64,000 bases of DNA from Candidatus Gastranaerophilales bacterium (GTDB lineage Bacteria; Cyanobacteriota; Vampirovibrionia; Gastranaerophilales; Gastranaerophilaceae). The DNA lies in contig CANQOQ010000001.1 in the NCBI GenBank assembly GCA_947625495.1, positions 1-64,000 on the forward strand, in the 5' to 3' direction. Shown piece after piece: positions 49,377 to 58,250 of the stretch (position 1 is its first letter; each line of letters begins with the position of its first letter). The notes under the pieces are model-generated. The model had not been told where the DNA came from. It ran no database searches and worked only from the letters and a program-made list of their open reading frames with translations. The translations under genes were made by a program, and so were the position numbers.

Positions 49377-49856
49377 ATGAAAGTTAATCCGGTTAATAAT
49401 ACAAACAAAATAAACCCTGTAAAAAATGTATTAAAGAAGACAGCAAAAGCAGCTTTAATTACGGCAGGAACTGCAGCAATTAGTGCTGGTGCCGTTGTTT
49501 ATATGGCTAAAACAGGAAAACTTAAGCCGGTTGAAGGCGATAATAAATATCTTGAAAGAACTAAAGCTTTTTTAAATGACATAGTTTCAATTGCAGAGAA
49601 TTCTGAATTAGTTAGCAGTATTTCGGATTCCAGAATTGCCAACTATACTAAGTCCATCTTCTCCACAATGGGTGATGCCGTCGGAAATTCAAAACTTTAT
49701 GGAAAAGCAAAAAAAAGTTTTGGAGCTTTAAAAAATATTCCTTCAAAATATGAATATACTATTGATACATTAAAAGATAATATTGAAAGAAAATTTAATC
49801 CTGATAAATTTTCCGAAACAATCAATAACAGTTTTGATGATATATTTTTAAAATAG
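49377..49856 (+). CDS. small 'MKVNPV' lineage-type protein
   Basis: I do not recognise this 159-aa protein. I prefer the ATG at 49377 because AGGAG lies nine bases upstream and the product then starts MKVNPVNNTNKINPV, like the other MKxN proteins; an in-frame ATG at 49347 lacks a ribosome binding site. An Ala/Thr/Gly-rich hydrophobic helix (about residues 22-43, AKAALITAGTAAISAGAVVYM) is followed by a helical, moderately charged domain that ends in FDDIFLK. A terminator follows immediately. It neighbours the ISFRA gene, and the two may be related in function. Confidence 0.7.
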   Translation: MKVNPVNNTNKINPVKNVLKKTAKAALITAGTAAISAGAVVYMAKTGKLKPVEGDNKYLERTKAFLNDIVSIAENSELVSSISDSRIANYTKSIFSTMGDAVGNSKLYGKAKKSFGALKNIPSKYEYTIDTLKDNIERKFNPDKFSETINNSFDDIFLK

Positions 49857-49884
49857 AAGACCGCTTTTATAAACGGTCTTTTAT
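49857..49884. terminator. bidirectional terminator between MKVNPV gene and pheA
   Basis: AAGACCG and CGGTCTT flank a ten-base loop that can pair further, and a T-run follows on the plus side. It starts at the stop codon of the plus-strand gene and touches the end of the convergent pheA. Confidence 0.75.
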
Positions 49885-50735
49885 TTATATATTTGATAAG
49901 AACCGAGAATTTTTATAAAATTGGCATGCTCTTTGATTTTTTGAAGAGCTGCTTTTATTTTGTTTTCTGTTTCATATCCTTCAAATTCAATAAAAAATAC
50001 ATATTCCCCGAGCTTTTTTTTAGATGGTCTTGAATCTATATATGTAAGATTAATATTATATTCGGCAAAAATATTGAGAACATTAGCTAAAGCGCCTGAT
50101 TCATTTTTAGTTGCAAGAATAAGGCTTGTTTTGCCATTTTCAGATTTATCAAAAGATTTTTTTGAAAGTATAAAAAACCTTGTGGTATTATCTTTTTCAT
50201 CATTAATATCATCAGAGAGTATATTCAAATTAAATATTTTTGCGCTTGCTTCATTAGCTATGGCTGCAAGTTCTTTATCATCCGATAATGACACCTTTTG
50301 CGCCGCATAGCTTGTTGAAGATACTTCTTTTATTTCGGCTTCTTTAAAATTTTTGTATAAGTATTTACTGCATTGGGCTATTGCTTGAGGATGTGAAATT
50401 ATTTTCTTTATACTTTTTAAATCTTTTGATTTTGATAATAAAAGATGTTTAATCGGAATTGATGTTTCTGCTTGTATTTTAATTGTTTCATCTTTTATTT
50501 TAAGCATATTATCAATAGTTTCTCTTACTATTCCTTCTATAGAATTTTCTATAGGCAATATGCAAATGGAATCAGGATCGGACAAAATACTTTCAATAGC
50601 AGATTTAATTGTTTTTTCTGGTATTTTATTTTTTATTTTTATATTACATACGTCAAGAAATTTGAACATTGCATTTTCGGCGTTTGAACCGTCCGGACCT
50701 AAATAATATACATTATTAAATGTAATATAAGACAT
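49881..50735 (-). CDS. pheA: prephenate dehydratase
   Basis: The enzyme converts prephenate to phenylpyruvate for phenylalanine synthesis. The 284-aa protein has the PDT domain (LGPDGSNAENAMFKFL, LPIENSIEGIVRETIDNML, ISHPQAIAQCSKYL and the catalytic TRFFILS near residue 185) and a C-terminal ACT domain (SLILATKNESGALANVLNIFAEYNINLTYIDSRPSK) for feedback by Phe. The usual ESRP is DSRP. No chorismate mutase domain is fused. It is a single gene between a terminator and the divergent phosphohexomutase gene. Confidence 0.94.
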   Translation of the reverse strand: MSYITFNNVYYLGPDGSNAENAMFKFLDVCNIKIKNKIPEKTIKSAIESILSDPDSICILPIENSIEGIVRETIDNMLKIKDETIKIQAETSIPIKHLLLSKSKDLKSIKKIISHPQAIAQCSKYLYKNFKEAEIKEVSSTSYAAQKVSLSDDKELAAIANEASAKIFNLNILSDDINDEKDNTTRFFILSKKSFDKSENGKTSLILATKNESGALANVLNIFAEYNINLTYIDSRPSKKKLGEYVFFIEFEGYETENKIKAALQKIKEHANFIKILGSYQIYK

Positions 50736-50797
50736 TTGCTAAACCTTTATTTATTATATAGAATTATTGTACATAAAATATAAAAAAGGGTTAAGTA

Positions 50798-52177
50798 ATG
50801 TCTAAAATTAAGTTTGGAACAGACGGATTCAGGGCAATTTTAGGTCAGGATTTTAATTATAACAATGTCGATAAAATTATTAATGCAATCGCAATATATA
50901 TATACAATGAAAATAAATATGAAAATAAGATTCTTATTGCTTATGATCCAAGGAATAAGGCGGATGAATTTGCCCATTTTTCGGCAAAAAAATTGTCAGG
51001 ATTTGGATTTAGTGTAGAAATATCTGATAAAATAACGGCTACACCTGTTCTGGCATATTCAGCCTCGCATAGAAATGCCTATGCTATTATGATTACAGCC
51101 TCACATAATCCTCCCGAGTATTTGGGAATTAAATTTATACCTCAATATGGAGGTCCTGCCGATGATGTAATTGTTAAAGAAATTGTCAATAATCTTGAAA
51201 ACAGCTTTGAACACTCAATAGAGCCAAAAAACTATACTTCTGTATCTTTTGATGAGCCTTATCTTGAGCATATTTATAAAATTATTGATATTGAAAAAAT
51301 AAAACAAGCAGGTTTAAAGATAAATTATGACGGACACCATGGAGCTGCTGCAAAACTGTTTAAAAAAATATTAGATGATAACAATATCGAAAATAAATGT
51401 ATCAATATGGAAAGGGATATAAATTTCGGCGGTTTCATGCCTGACCCGAAGGAAAAATATCTGCCGCAATTAAAAGAATTATGTAAAATCGAAGGAACTA
51501 TAGGTTTAAGTAATGATGGTGACGGAGACAGATTTGGTGTATTTAATGAAAAAGGAGAGTTTGTAAGTGCAAATGAAATCATTGCGATTTTACTTAAACA
51601 TTTAAAGGAACACAAGCATAAAACAGGCAAACTGGCAAAAACTGTCGGTGCAAGCTCTATGTTGAATATTTCGGCAAAACTTCTGGATACTGATACAGTG
51701 GAAACTCCCGTAGGTTTCAAGTGGCTGGGTCAGGCTATGAGAAATGATGATATTCTTATTGCCGGTGAAGAATCAGGCGGTTTAAGTATTAAAGGTCATA
51801 TCCCTGAAAAAGACGGAATTCTTGCCAATCTTTTAATTATGGAAGCTATGGCATTTTCGAGGAAAAAATTATTTGAACTGCAGCAAGAACTAAAAAAAAC
51901 TCTCAGCAGGGAGTTTATTAACGACAGGATTGATATTACGCTGGAATCAGCCGAAGAACAGCAGAATATAATCGATAAATTAAGCATTGTCGACTCTATC
52001 GGAGGAGAGAAAATAATTAACAAAAACACAATGGACGGACTTAAGCTTTTTCTCAATGACGGAAGCTGGATTCTCATAAGAAAAAGCGGTACGGAACCGC
52101 TTTTAAGAATTTATTTTGAATCTGACAAGGAGGAAAAAATAAAACTGCTTCAAAAAAACATCAAAGATTTGATATAA
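50798..52177 (+). CDS. phosphoglucomutase/phosphomannomutase family protein
   Basis: The enzyme interconverts hexose 1- and 6-phosphates for nucleotide-sugar synthesis. The 459-aa protein has the four domains of the alpha-D-phosphohexomutase family: KFGTDGFRAILGQDF at the start, the phosphoserine loop ITASHNPPEYLGIKF (about residues 100-114), the metal loop SNDGDGDRFGVF (about 233-244), the sugar-binding GEESGGLSIKGHIPEKDG and the C-terminal phosphate-binding RKSGTEPLLRIYFES. It could not be assigned to glucose, mannose or glucosamine from motifs alone. AGGG precedes the start. It may feed the nucleotidyltransferase at 17.4 kb. Confidence 0.92.
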   Translation: MSKIKFGTDGFRAILGQDFNYNNVDKIINAIAIYIYNENKYENKILIAYDPRNKADEFAHFSAKKLSGFGFSVEISDKITATPVLAYSASHRNAYAIMITASHNPPEYLGIKFIPQYGGPADDVIVKEIVNNLENSFEHSIEPKNYTSVSFDEPYLEHIYKIIDIEKIKQAGLKINYDGHHGAAAKLFKKILDDNNIENKCINMERDINFGGFMPDPKEKYLPQLKELCKIEGTIGLSNDGDGDRFGVFNEKGEFVSANEIIAILLKHLKEHKHKTGKLAKTVGASSMLNISAKLLDTDTVETPVGFKWLGQAMRNDDILIAGEESGGLSIKGHIPEKDGILANLLIMEAMAFSRKKLFELQQELKKTLSREFINDRIDITLESAEEQQNIIDKLSIVDSIGGEKIINKNTMDGLKLFLNDGSWILIRKSGTEPLLRIYFESDKEEKIKLLQKNIKDLI

Positions 52178-52418
52178 AAACAAATATATCTTCATATTTT
52201 TGGGATTTAAGATTTTTTGTTTTTACAGGTTTAGTCTGCATGTCTTTTTTTATAGAATTGTGTTCCTTTTTAATTTCCTTTTTTACATTCTTTTGTTCTT
52301 GTTCAATATCTTTAATCGTACAAGCGAAGCCCGTTTCACACCCTGATAGAGCGTAAACGGCATTTGTCATAAACATTATTGTCATTAATACAGAAACAAT
52401 TGATAATATATTTTTCAT
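52161..52418 (-). CDS. small secreted, charged protein
   Basis: This 85-aa product has a clear signal peptide (MKNILSIVSVLMTIMFMTNAVYA, read as a basic start, a hydrophobic core and an AxA-like cleavage site near residue 23). The mature part begins LSGCETGFACTI, with two Cys, and continues as a Lys/Glu-rich helix (QEQKNVKKEIKKEHNSIKKDM). AAGGAG lies eight bases before the start. The end of the gene overlaps the 3' end of the convergent mutase gene by 17 bases. I do not recognise the family; a periplasmic adaptor or envelope peptide is only a guess. Confidence 0.72.
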   Translation of the reverse strand: MKNILSIVSVLMTIMFMTNAVYALSGCETGFACTIKDIEQEQKNVKKEIKKEHNSIKKDMQTKPVKTKNLKSQKYEDIFVFISNL

Positions 52419-52617
52419 ATTTAAACTCCTTCTAAAATCCGAATAGGTCTGTTATCTATATTGTGGAGGATAATGTAAAGTTTTTCATTGCATTTTATAA
52501 TTAAATATTTAATTAGACGAAAGTTTAATGTAAAATTATATTGCCTGAACGAATTAATAAAAATTTAAATTTCACGGCAAAAGGGCAAAATAATTTTTTT
52601 TGAGACTTATAACGGTT

Positions 52618-53484
52618 ATGAATTTCCTGTTAGATAAAGAAGAAATAGAAAAAGAAAAGATTTTAAAGCCGGATTTTACGACTAAATCAGGAAGAGAATT
52701 TCTTGCGATATATCTTCATTCTAAGTTTAAACAAATACTAAATTATGATAAGCATAGTGAAAATCCTGTGTTTAAAAGTATTAGTCCTGATTTTATACCT
52801 AAATTTACAAAAAGAATAATAAATAATCCAGAAAAACATTTTTTAATAGGCATTTCAGGTGAATCTGCAAGCGGTAAAACGACAATTTGTAATACTATTA
52901 AACTGGCTACGGAAAAATTTAATATGCCTATTGAAATCCTTAGTGCCGATAATTATTTTAAAGACATTTCCGCATTAATTAAAGAATACGGTTCTTTTGA
53001 TAAACTTTTGGAATCAGGTTATGACGTAGACTCCCCTGATAACTTTCAAATGGATTTATTATATCAAGATTTAGAAATGCTCTCTAACGGTATCGATGTT
53101 AAAATACCTGAATATCTTGTTAACGGTACGGGTATTGTTGTTCCTAATGCCATTGAAAAGAAGGCGAAAAAAATTATTGTTGTAGAAGGTATGGCTACTA
53201 TGTACGGTAAAGTCGCCGATATTTTTGACTTGAAATTATATGTTGATATTGCACCTGAAATTCAAGAAAAATGGTTTTTATATAGAGCGCAGACCTCAAG
53301 AAATCAAAATGAAGAAAATGCAAGAAAACAGCTTGAATATGTCAGAAAAGCTTCTAAAAAATATATCCTGCCTAAAAAAGACAACTCGGATATTATAATT
53401 AACGGTGCTTCTTCGCTTGATTACTTTACTCAAATTATTAATTATATTTATAAAATAACAAATAATTTTTCAAGTCCCGAATAA
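52618..53484 (+). CDS. uridine kinase/phosphoribulokinase-fold P-loop kinase
   Basis: This 288-aa protein has Walker A GISGESASGKTTICN (about residues 77-91), the ADNYFKDI motif (substrate Asp/Tyr) and the 'DSPDNFQMDLLYQDLEML' lid helix region, PEYLVNGTG and IIVVEGMATMYG. These are uridine kinase family features, but the N-terminal 70 residues are an extra helical extension and the family sign for uridine versus another nucleoside or sugar is not clear. I prefer the ATG at 52618 over an in-frame TTG at 52600; neither has a strong ribosome binding site. A terminator follows. Confidence 0.82.
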   Translation: MNFLLDKEEIEKEKILKPDFTTKSGREFLAIYLHSKFKQILNYDKHSENPVFKSISPDFIPKFTKRIINNPEKHFLIGISGESASGKTTICNTIKLATEKFNMPIEILSADNYFKDISALIKEYGSFDKLLESGYDVDSPDNFQMDLLYQDLEMLSNGIDVKIPEYLVNGTGIVVPNAIEKKAKKIIVVEGMATMYGKVADIFDLKLYVDIAPEIQEKWFLYRAQTSRNQNEENARKQLEYVRKASKKYILPKKDNSDIIINGASSLDYFTQIINYIYKITNNFSSPE

Positions 53485-53500
53485 AGAATGTAAATAGAGG

Positions 53501-53529
53501 AAGTCCCTCTTTATAAAGAGGGGCTTTTA
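53501..53529 (+). terminator. intrinsic terminator after the kinase gene
   Basis: CCCTCTTTA and TAAAGAGGG form a 9-bp stem extended by AAG/CTT and followed by T-rich sequence. It lies 17 bases after the stop codon. Confidence 0.85.
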
Positions 53530-53556
53530 TATTATATGAAAAGAAGAATTAAATTA

Positions 53557-53853
53557 TTAGTTAGCTGCCTTTGGAGGCTTTTTAGAATTTATTTTGTTTG
53601 CTATTGAAAAGAAAGCTGTATTTGCTAAAGCACCTATAAATGAATAAATACCAATTATTACGGCTAAATTTTTAGCATAACGGAATTTGCCGCCGCAAAT
53701 TTTAACTGTTTCTTTCATCGTTTCCGGACGTGCTATCCAAGAAATTCCTTCGGATAATGACATTACCCCTGCTGTTATTACCGCACCCCTTATCGCAGCC
53801 CTTTTCTTGGGTGACTGAGTTTTGATATTTGCACTTATAGGATTTGTTTTCAT
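53557..53853 (-). CDS. small 'MKTNPIS' membrane protein
   Basis: This 98-aa protein begins MKTNPISANIKTQSPKKRAA, the lineage-type start. Two hydrophobic stretches follow: a weaker one (about residues 21-38, RGAVITAGVMSLSEGISWI) and a clear TM helix (about 62-84, NLAVIIGIYSFIGALANTAFF). The C-terminus is basic (NSKKPPKAAN). GAGGGAAG precedes the start. I do not recognise a named family. It is convergent with the kinase gene and separated from miaA by 70 bases. Confidence 0.7.
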   Translation of the reverse strand: MKTNPISANIKTQSPKKRAAIRGAVITAGVMSLSEGISWIARPETMKETVKICGGKFRYAKNLAVIIGIYSFIGALANTAFFSIANKINSKKPPKAAN

Positions 53854-53923
53854 TTTACTTCCCTCATATTCTTTTGTTTAAAACAACAAATATGATTTAT
53901 TTTGTTATTAAAATTTTTTTTCT

Positions 53924-54835
53924 TTACATATTGTTATATATTTTTAATATTTCAGTCAAAATATTTTCTATGGAATTTTTTTCAATATCAAACCAATTTA
54001 TTTCTTTATTTGAGTTAAACCAGCTGATTTGCCTTTTTACATATCTTCTTGTATTTTGTTTTAATTGCTCTATAGCAGATTCCATACTGATTTCACCGTC
54101 AAAAAACGGTTTAAATTCCTGATAGCCTATTGTATTTAACAGTATATTATTATTGCCGTATTTATTAAAAAGATTTTCTGCTTCATCAATAAGTCCGTTT
54201 TTTATCATTAAATCGGTTCGATGATTAACTCTTTCATATAAATATTCTCGGTTTTTGGAATTTAATCCTATCCAAAGAGTATCAAACGGTGCTTCTTTTT
54301 TCTTTTGAACACTGCTCATGGGTTTATTTAATTTTATACATACCTCTAAAGCTCTTATAATTTTGACCTTATTATTACAGTGAATCTTTTTTGCCGTTTC
54401 ATTGTCTAAATTTAACAACATATCAAACAATTCAGAACAGGATTTTTCATTTAATTTATTTCTCAGTTCTTTATCGGGAGGGACTCTTGGCAAATCGAAA
54501 TCCTGAAGCAAAACTCTGAAATACAGTCCCGTGCCGCCTGCCAAAACCGGAATTTTTCCGTTTTTAATTATCTCTTTAATTATTCTATTTGCGTCATCAC
54601 AAAAATTTGCAGCAGTATATTCTTCATTTACATCTATAATATCTATTAAATGATGTTTTATTCCATGCCTCTCTTCAAAAGAAGGTTTGGCTGTTCCTAT
54701 ATCGAGTTCTTTATATATCTGTCTTGAATCTACAGATATTACTTCACCGTTTATTTCTTTTGCAAGATTAACCGCTAATTTTGTTTTACCCGATGAACTC
54801 GGTCCTGCTATTGCTATTATTTTTTCTCTTTTCAT
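53924..54835 (-). CDS. miaA: tRNA dimethylallyltransferase
   Basis: MiaA adds a dimethylallyl group to A37 of tRNAs reading codons that start with U. The 303-aa protein has the P-loop GPSSSGKTKLAVNLA, the substrate segment SVDSRQIYKELDIGTAKPS, HHLIDIIDVNEEYTAANFCDDA, VLAGGTGLYFRVLL and the tRNA-binding QLKQNTRRYVKRQISWF near the C-terminus. Its first 50 bases overlap the upstream membrane-protein gene, so the two are coupled. Together with tgt and queA it is one of three tRNA modification genes in the window. Confidence 0.96.
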   Translation of the reverse strand: MKREKIIAIAGPSSSGKTKLAVNLAKEINGEVISVDSRQIYKELDIGTAKPSFEERHGIKHHLIDIIDVNEEYTAANFCDDANRIIKEIIKNGKIPVLAGGTGLYFRVLLQDFDLPRVPPDKELRNKLNEKSCSELFDMLLNLDNETAKKIHCNNKVKIIRALEVCIKLNKPMSSVQKKKEAPFDTLWIGLNSKNREYLYERVNHRTDLMIKNGLIDEAENLFNKYGNNNILLNTIGYQEFKPFFDGEISMESAIEQLKQNTRRYVKRQISWFNSNKEINWFDIEKNSIENILTEILKIYNNM

Positions 54836-55640
54836 TATAAAAACACATTACCAAAAGAATGTAATAATTTAAATATAATGCCATAAGCATTATTATAATT
54901 GTGATTGCTATTGAATTTGCACCAAAAGGCATTATTAAAATATTTAAAACAAAATGTATAATTGTAAGAAATATTAATATAGATATACAACCAAAAATAT
55001 TTCTAAAGAAAAATCCAAGCATTGTAAAAAATGATTTAATAAAATTATTTTTGCCGAATATTATTTCCGTTAAATATAAAATCGCAAGAAAATTCAATAT
55101 GATTCCCGACAGAAAAATTGTTATAAACCACATTGTAAATGTATTAATATCACGGGTAGAAAAACTGTTTAAAAAATTATTTACATCGCTTACCGTTGTT
55201 ATTGATGCCAATTCTTTAAATCGTAAGAAAATAACAGGTTCACCAAAACAAATTATGCACAGTTTTTTTATTCCGTATAATAAAACAATGTATATAAATG
55301 AAAAGAAAATCAAGCCAAAAAGTATATTAGTAAAATTTTCACCTACGCCTGAAAAATATAATTTATAATTTTTTATTGTTTTTATTGTAACAGTTTCTTT
55401 ATCATCGGAAGGGTTATAATCAAGCACGGCAGATTTATTAATATGAAACCAACCTGCAATGTTTGCAGATGTCAGCAAAAATACAGATATTGCCAATATT
55501 ATTTTTATATATATCTGCGTGTTGTTATTCAAGATGTATGGCAAAAACATCATTACAAACATTAAATACATTAAAAACGGAAGTATAAATATCAGGTTAT
55601 TTTTTAATATATTAAATGAATCTGTTATTATTTTTTTCAT
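54786..55640 (-). CDS. polytopic membrane protein of unknown function
   Basis: This 284-aa protein has about six TM helices (about residues 14-35, 42-63, 100-125, 168-192, 203-228 and 238-272) and only short loops. It begins MKKIITDSFNILKNNLIFILP, a pattern seen in DUF975/YciC-like 'glycerophosphoryl diester phosphodiesterase membrane domain' proteins, but the similarity is too weak to name it. It overlaps the start of miaA by 50 bases. The C-terminal tail is basic (NEKRKNNSNSR). Confidence 0.7.
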   Translation of the reverse strand: MKKIITDSFNILKNNLIFILPFLMYLMFVMMFLPYILNNNTQIYIKIILAISVFLLTSANIAGWFHINKSAVLDYNPSDDKETVTIKTIKNYKLYFSGVGENFTNILFGLIFFSFIYIVLLYGIKKLCIICFGEPVIFLRFKELASITTVSDVNNFLNSFSTRDINTFTMWFITIFLSGIILNFLAILYLTEIIFGKNNFIKSFFTMLGFFFRNIFGCISILIFLTIIHFVLNILIMPFGANSIAITIIIMLMALYLNYYILLVMCFYNEKRKNNSNSRTEFIG

Positions 55641-55739
55641 TCCTTAATTATATCATATTATCGATGAATATTTATATAGCTTAATTGTTAGTTAAAAAAA
55701 GTAATATTGTTTCAAAAAAGTACATTTTTTTGGTAGAAT

Positions 55740-57131
55740 ATGAAAGGTGAGGGAATATACGGGATATTTATGAAAGAAAGACTCGTTTTACTAACAATCG
55801 TATTATCGTTAATGGTAGTTTTATATTTTTTCCAAAATTGCATGAATACTCCCTGTGCGTTTATAACTATTTTGGTATTTATGACTCTTTATACTGCATA
55901 TATGCAGATAGCATATAAGCACCGAATAAGAAAACAGAAAAAACATCCCGTAGAGAAAAATTATGATTTTACACCTTATGTAAGTATATTAATACCTGCA
56001 CATAATGAAGAAGCAGTTATTGAAGATACCGTAAATAATATATCGAAAATAAATTATCCGTATTATGAAATTATAGTTATAGATGACAGAAGCAGTGATA
56101 ATACATTAAATGTACTTGAAAAAATCAGTTCAAAATATCCCAATTTAAAATATTTTTCAAGAACCAAAGATGCTTTTCCCGGAAAATCTGCGGTATTAAA
56201 TGATGCATTAAAGATAGCAAAAGGTGAAGCAATACTTGTATTTGATGCGGATGCAAGAGTCCAAAGTAATTTTCTTAAAGAGTTAATCCCTGCTCTTGAA
56301 CCCAAACAAGTAGGGGCTGTACAGGCAAGAAAAGTCATTATTAACCGCGAGCAGAATTTCCTTACACGTTGTCAGGATAATGAAATGGCAGTTGATACAC
56401 ATTTTCAGGTCGGAAGAGATGCCGTTAAAGGTGCCGTTGAATTAAGAGGAAACGGTGAACTTATTAAAAGAACCGCACTTGAAGATGTTAACGGCTGGAA
56501 TAATTTTACTATTACCGATGACCTTGATTTATCAACAAGACTTCAAATAAAAGGATGGGACGTAAGATTTTGCTCAGAGGTTTGTGTATATGAAGAAGGA
56601 GTTCTGTCTTATGTTCCTTTACTAAAACAGAGAAGGCGATGGATAGAAGGAAGTATAAGAAGATATCTTGAACATTTTATGGATGTTTTAATGTCGCCTA
56701 ATATGTCATTAAGAGTCAGCCTGGATATGACAGCATATATTACGGAATTTATTCTTCCTGTTTGGATGTTATCAGAACTTGCTTTTCAAAGTTTCAGGTA
56801 CATTAAAGATGACAGTAATTGGATTTCTTCTTCTCTTGTACTATCCGGACTTATGTGCTGTTTCTTTATAATAGCCTTATTTTACAGTTTAAGAAAATAT
56901 GTTAAGTTGAAGCCTGTTGATAATATAATTCAATCGGTTGCAACGTCTTTATATATTGTTGTTCTTTGGTTCCCGCTTACTATTTTTATTATTTTTAAAA
57001 TAATATTTATGAAAAATACCATGGATTGGTCTAAAACAGGACATGGTAATATAATAAGTGACAAAAATTCTGTTTTAGATGAAAATATTGAACAGGAAGA
57101 AAAAACAGCCGAAGAATTAATTAAAGTTTAA
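55740..57131 (+). CDS. glycosyltransferase family 2, processive polysaccharide synthase-like
   Basis: This 463-aa inner-membrane enzyme has two N-terminal TM helices (about residues 13-50), a GT-A domain (YVSILIPAHNEEAVIEDTV, IIVIDDRSSDNTL, LVFDADARV as the DxD site, the acceptor TDDLDLSTRL and the QRRRWIEGS motif of the QxxRW type) and three C-terminal TM helices (about 330-430). This is the plan of cellulose-, hyaluronan- and poly-GlcNAc-synthase relatives; the polymer is unknown. The start is uncertain: an ATG at 55770 (MKERLVLL) would fit a -10 (TGGTAGAAT at 55730-55738) that ends one base before the longer start. Confidence 0.88.
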   Translation: MKGEGIYGIFMKERLVLLTIVLSLMVVLYFFQNCMNTPCAFITILVFMTLYTAYMQIAYKHRIRKQKKHPVEKNYDFTPYVSILIPAHNEEAVIEDTVNNISKINYPYYEIIVIDDRSSDNTLNVLEKISSKYPNLKYFSRTKDAFPGKSAVLNDALKIAKGEAILVFDADARVQSNFLKELIPALEPKQVGAVQARKVIINREQNFLTRCQDNEMAVDTHFQVGRDAVKGAVELRGNGELIKRTALEDVNGWNNFTITDDLDLSTRLQIKGWDVRFCSEVCVYEEGVLSYVPLLKQRRRWIEGSIRRYLEHFMDVLMSPNMSLRVSLDMTAYITEFILPVWMLSELAFQSFRYIKDDSNWISSSLVLSGLMCCFFIIALFYSLRKYVKLKPVDNIIQSVATSLYIVVLWFPLTIFIIFKIIFMKNTMDWSKTGHGNIISDKNSVLDENIEQEEKTAEELIKV

Positions 57132-57149
57132 GAAGGGAGAAAATATAAA

Positions 57150-58250
57150 GTGGACTTTACATTATTAACAGTTGAGCTTCTAAAGGGGTTAAACGCAATT
57201 ACCGGAAGCTATGGACTTGCGATTATAGCTCTTACGGTAATAGTAAGATTATGTCTGTGGCCTTTAGGTGTTTCTCAACAGCGTTCTATGAGAGATATGC
57301 AAATACTCCAGCCGAAAATTAAAATGATTCAAGAACGTTATAAAAATGACCCTCAGACAGCTCAAAGAAAACTTATGGAATTTTATAAAGAGCATAAATT
57401 TAATCCTATGGCGGGATGTTTGCCTTTATTAATTCAAATGCCTATTTTCATTTTGCTTTATACTGCTCTAATTAGTCCTCAATTCATTCAGGAAGCAGGA
57501 AACTCTCCATTCTTATTTATAAAAAGGCTTGATACAACTTTAAGAGGCAGTGCAGGAAGCTCCTATGACGGTGTTTTCAGTGTTTCTAACAATGATAAGT
57601 TTGTAGTTTTTAAAAAAGTTGTTGTTAAGTTAGGCGATGAAACGCTTGATAATGTTAAAATCTCATCTAAAAATGCGGTTAAAGTTCAAGGTAATATTGA
57701 GGCAGGACAATCTCTTGATTTAAAAATTAATCTTGATGATATTGATTTAAAATACAGCCAGCTTGAAAAAGTTACGGGTGCTGATATTGATATCCAAAAT
57801 ATAAAAACCAGAGAAGTGGAAACTGTTAAGTTTGTTAAGAAAGATAATATATTAGCTGCTGAAGTTCCCACTAATGCACCTCAAAGCCAATTCCACTTAG
57901 ATGTATTTATTTTAATACTTTTATTTGCAGCTACTATGTTTGCAACTCAAAAAGTTATGATGGCAACGAATAAAAATGTTCAACAAGATCCGATGCAGGC
58001 TCAAATGCAAAAAATGATGGGGACAATGATGCCTCTTATGATTATATTTATGTTTGTTATTGCGCCAATTCCTGCAGGTGTTCTTTTATATCTTGTCGTA
58101 AGTAATATCATACAAATTATTCAAACTATTGTTATTAATAAACAACTTGAAGGCGAAAATAATAAAAATCCCCATAATACTAAAGACCTTTCCGATATTA
58201 AAACAATCAATCCTATTGAAACAAAAACAATAGAAACAGATAAAAAATAA
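57150..58250 (+). CDS. yidC: YidC/Oxa1 membrane protein insertase
   Basis: YidC inserts membrane proteins alone or with SecYEG. The 366-aa protein has the first core TM with the conserved Arg (GLAIIALTVIVRLCLWPLGVSQQRSMRDMQILQPK), the cytoplasmic helical hairpin (IKMIQERYKNDPQTAQRKLMEFYKEH), TM2 (GCLPLLIQMPIFILLYTAL) and TM3-5. A beta-rich domain of about 120 residues (about 125-246) is inserted between TM2 and TM3. The large N-terminal periplasmic domain of proteobacterial YidC is missing. It uses a GTG start with AAGGGAGA upstream, and its stop overlaps queA by one base (TAATG). Confidence 0.95.
   Translation: MDFTLLTVELLKGLNAITGSYGLAIIALTVIVRLCLWPLGVSQQRSMRDMQILQPKIKMIQERYKNDPQTAQRKLMEFYKEHKFNPMAGCLPLLIQMPIFILLYTALISPQFIQEAGNSPFLFIKRLDTTLRGSAGSSYDGVFSVSNNDKFVVFKKVVVKLGDETLDNVKISSKNAVKVQGNIEAGQSLDLKINLDDIDLKYSQLEKVTGADIDIQNIKTREVETVKFVKKDNILAAEVPTNAPQSQFHLDVFILILLFAATMFATQKVMMATNKNVQQDPMQAQMQKMMGTMMPLMIIFMFVIAPIPAGVLLYLVVSNIIQIIQTIVINKQLEGENNKNPHNTKDLSDIKTINPIETKTIETDKK

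Noticed and set aside
52498-52515. 18-base perfect palindrome made only of A and T
   Set aside because: Its low complexity in an AT-rich gap makes a chance origin likely; it has no T-run or link to a start codon.
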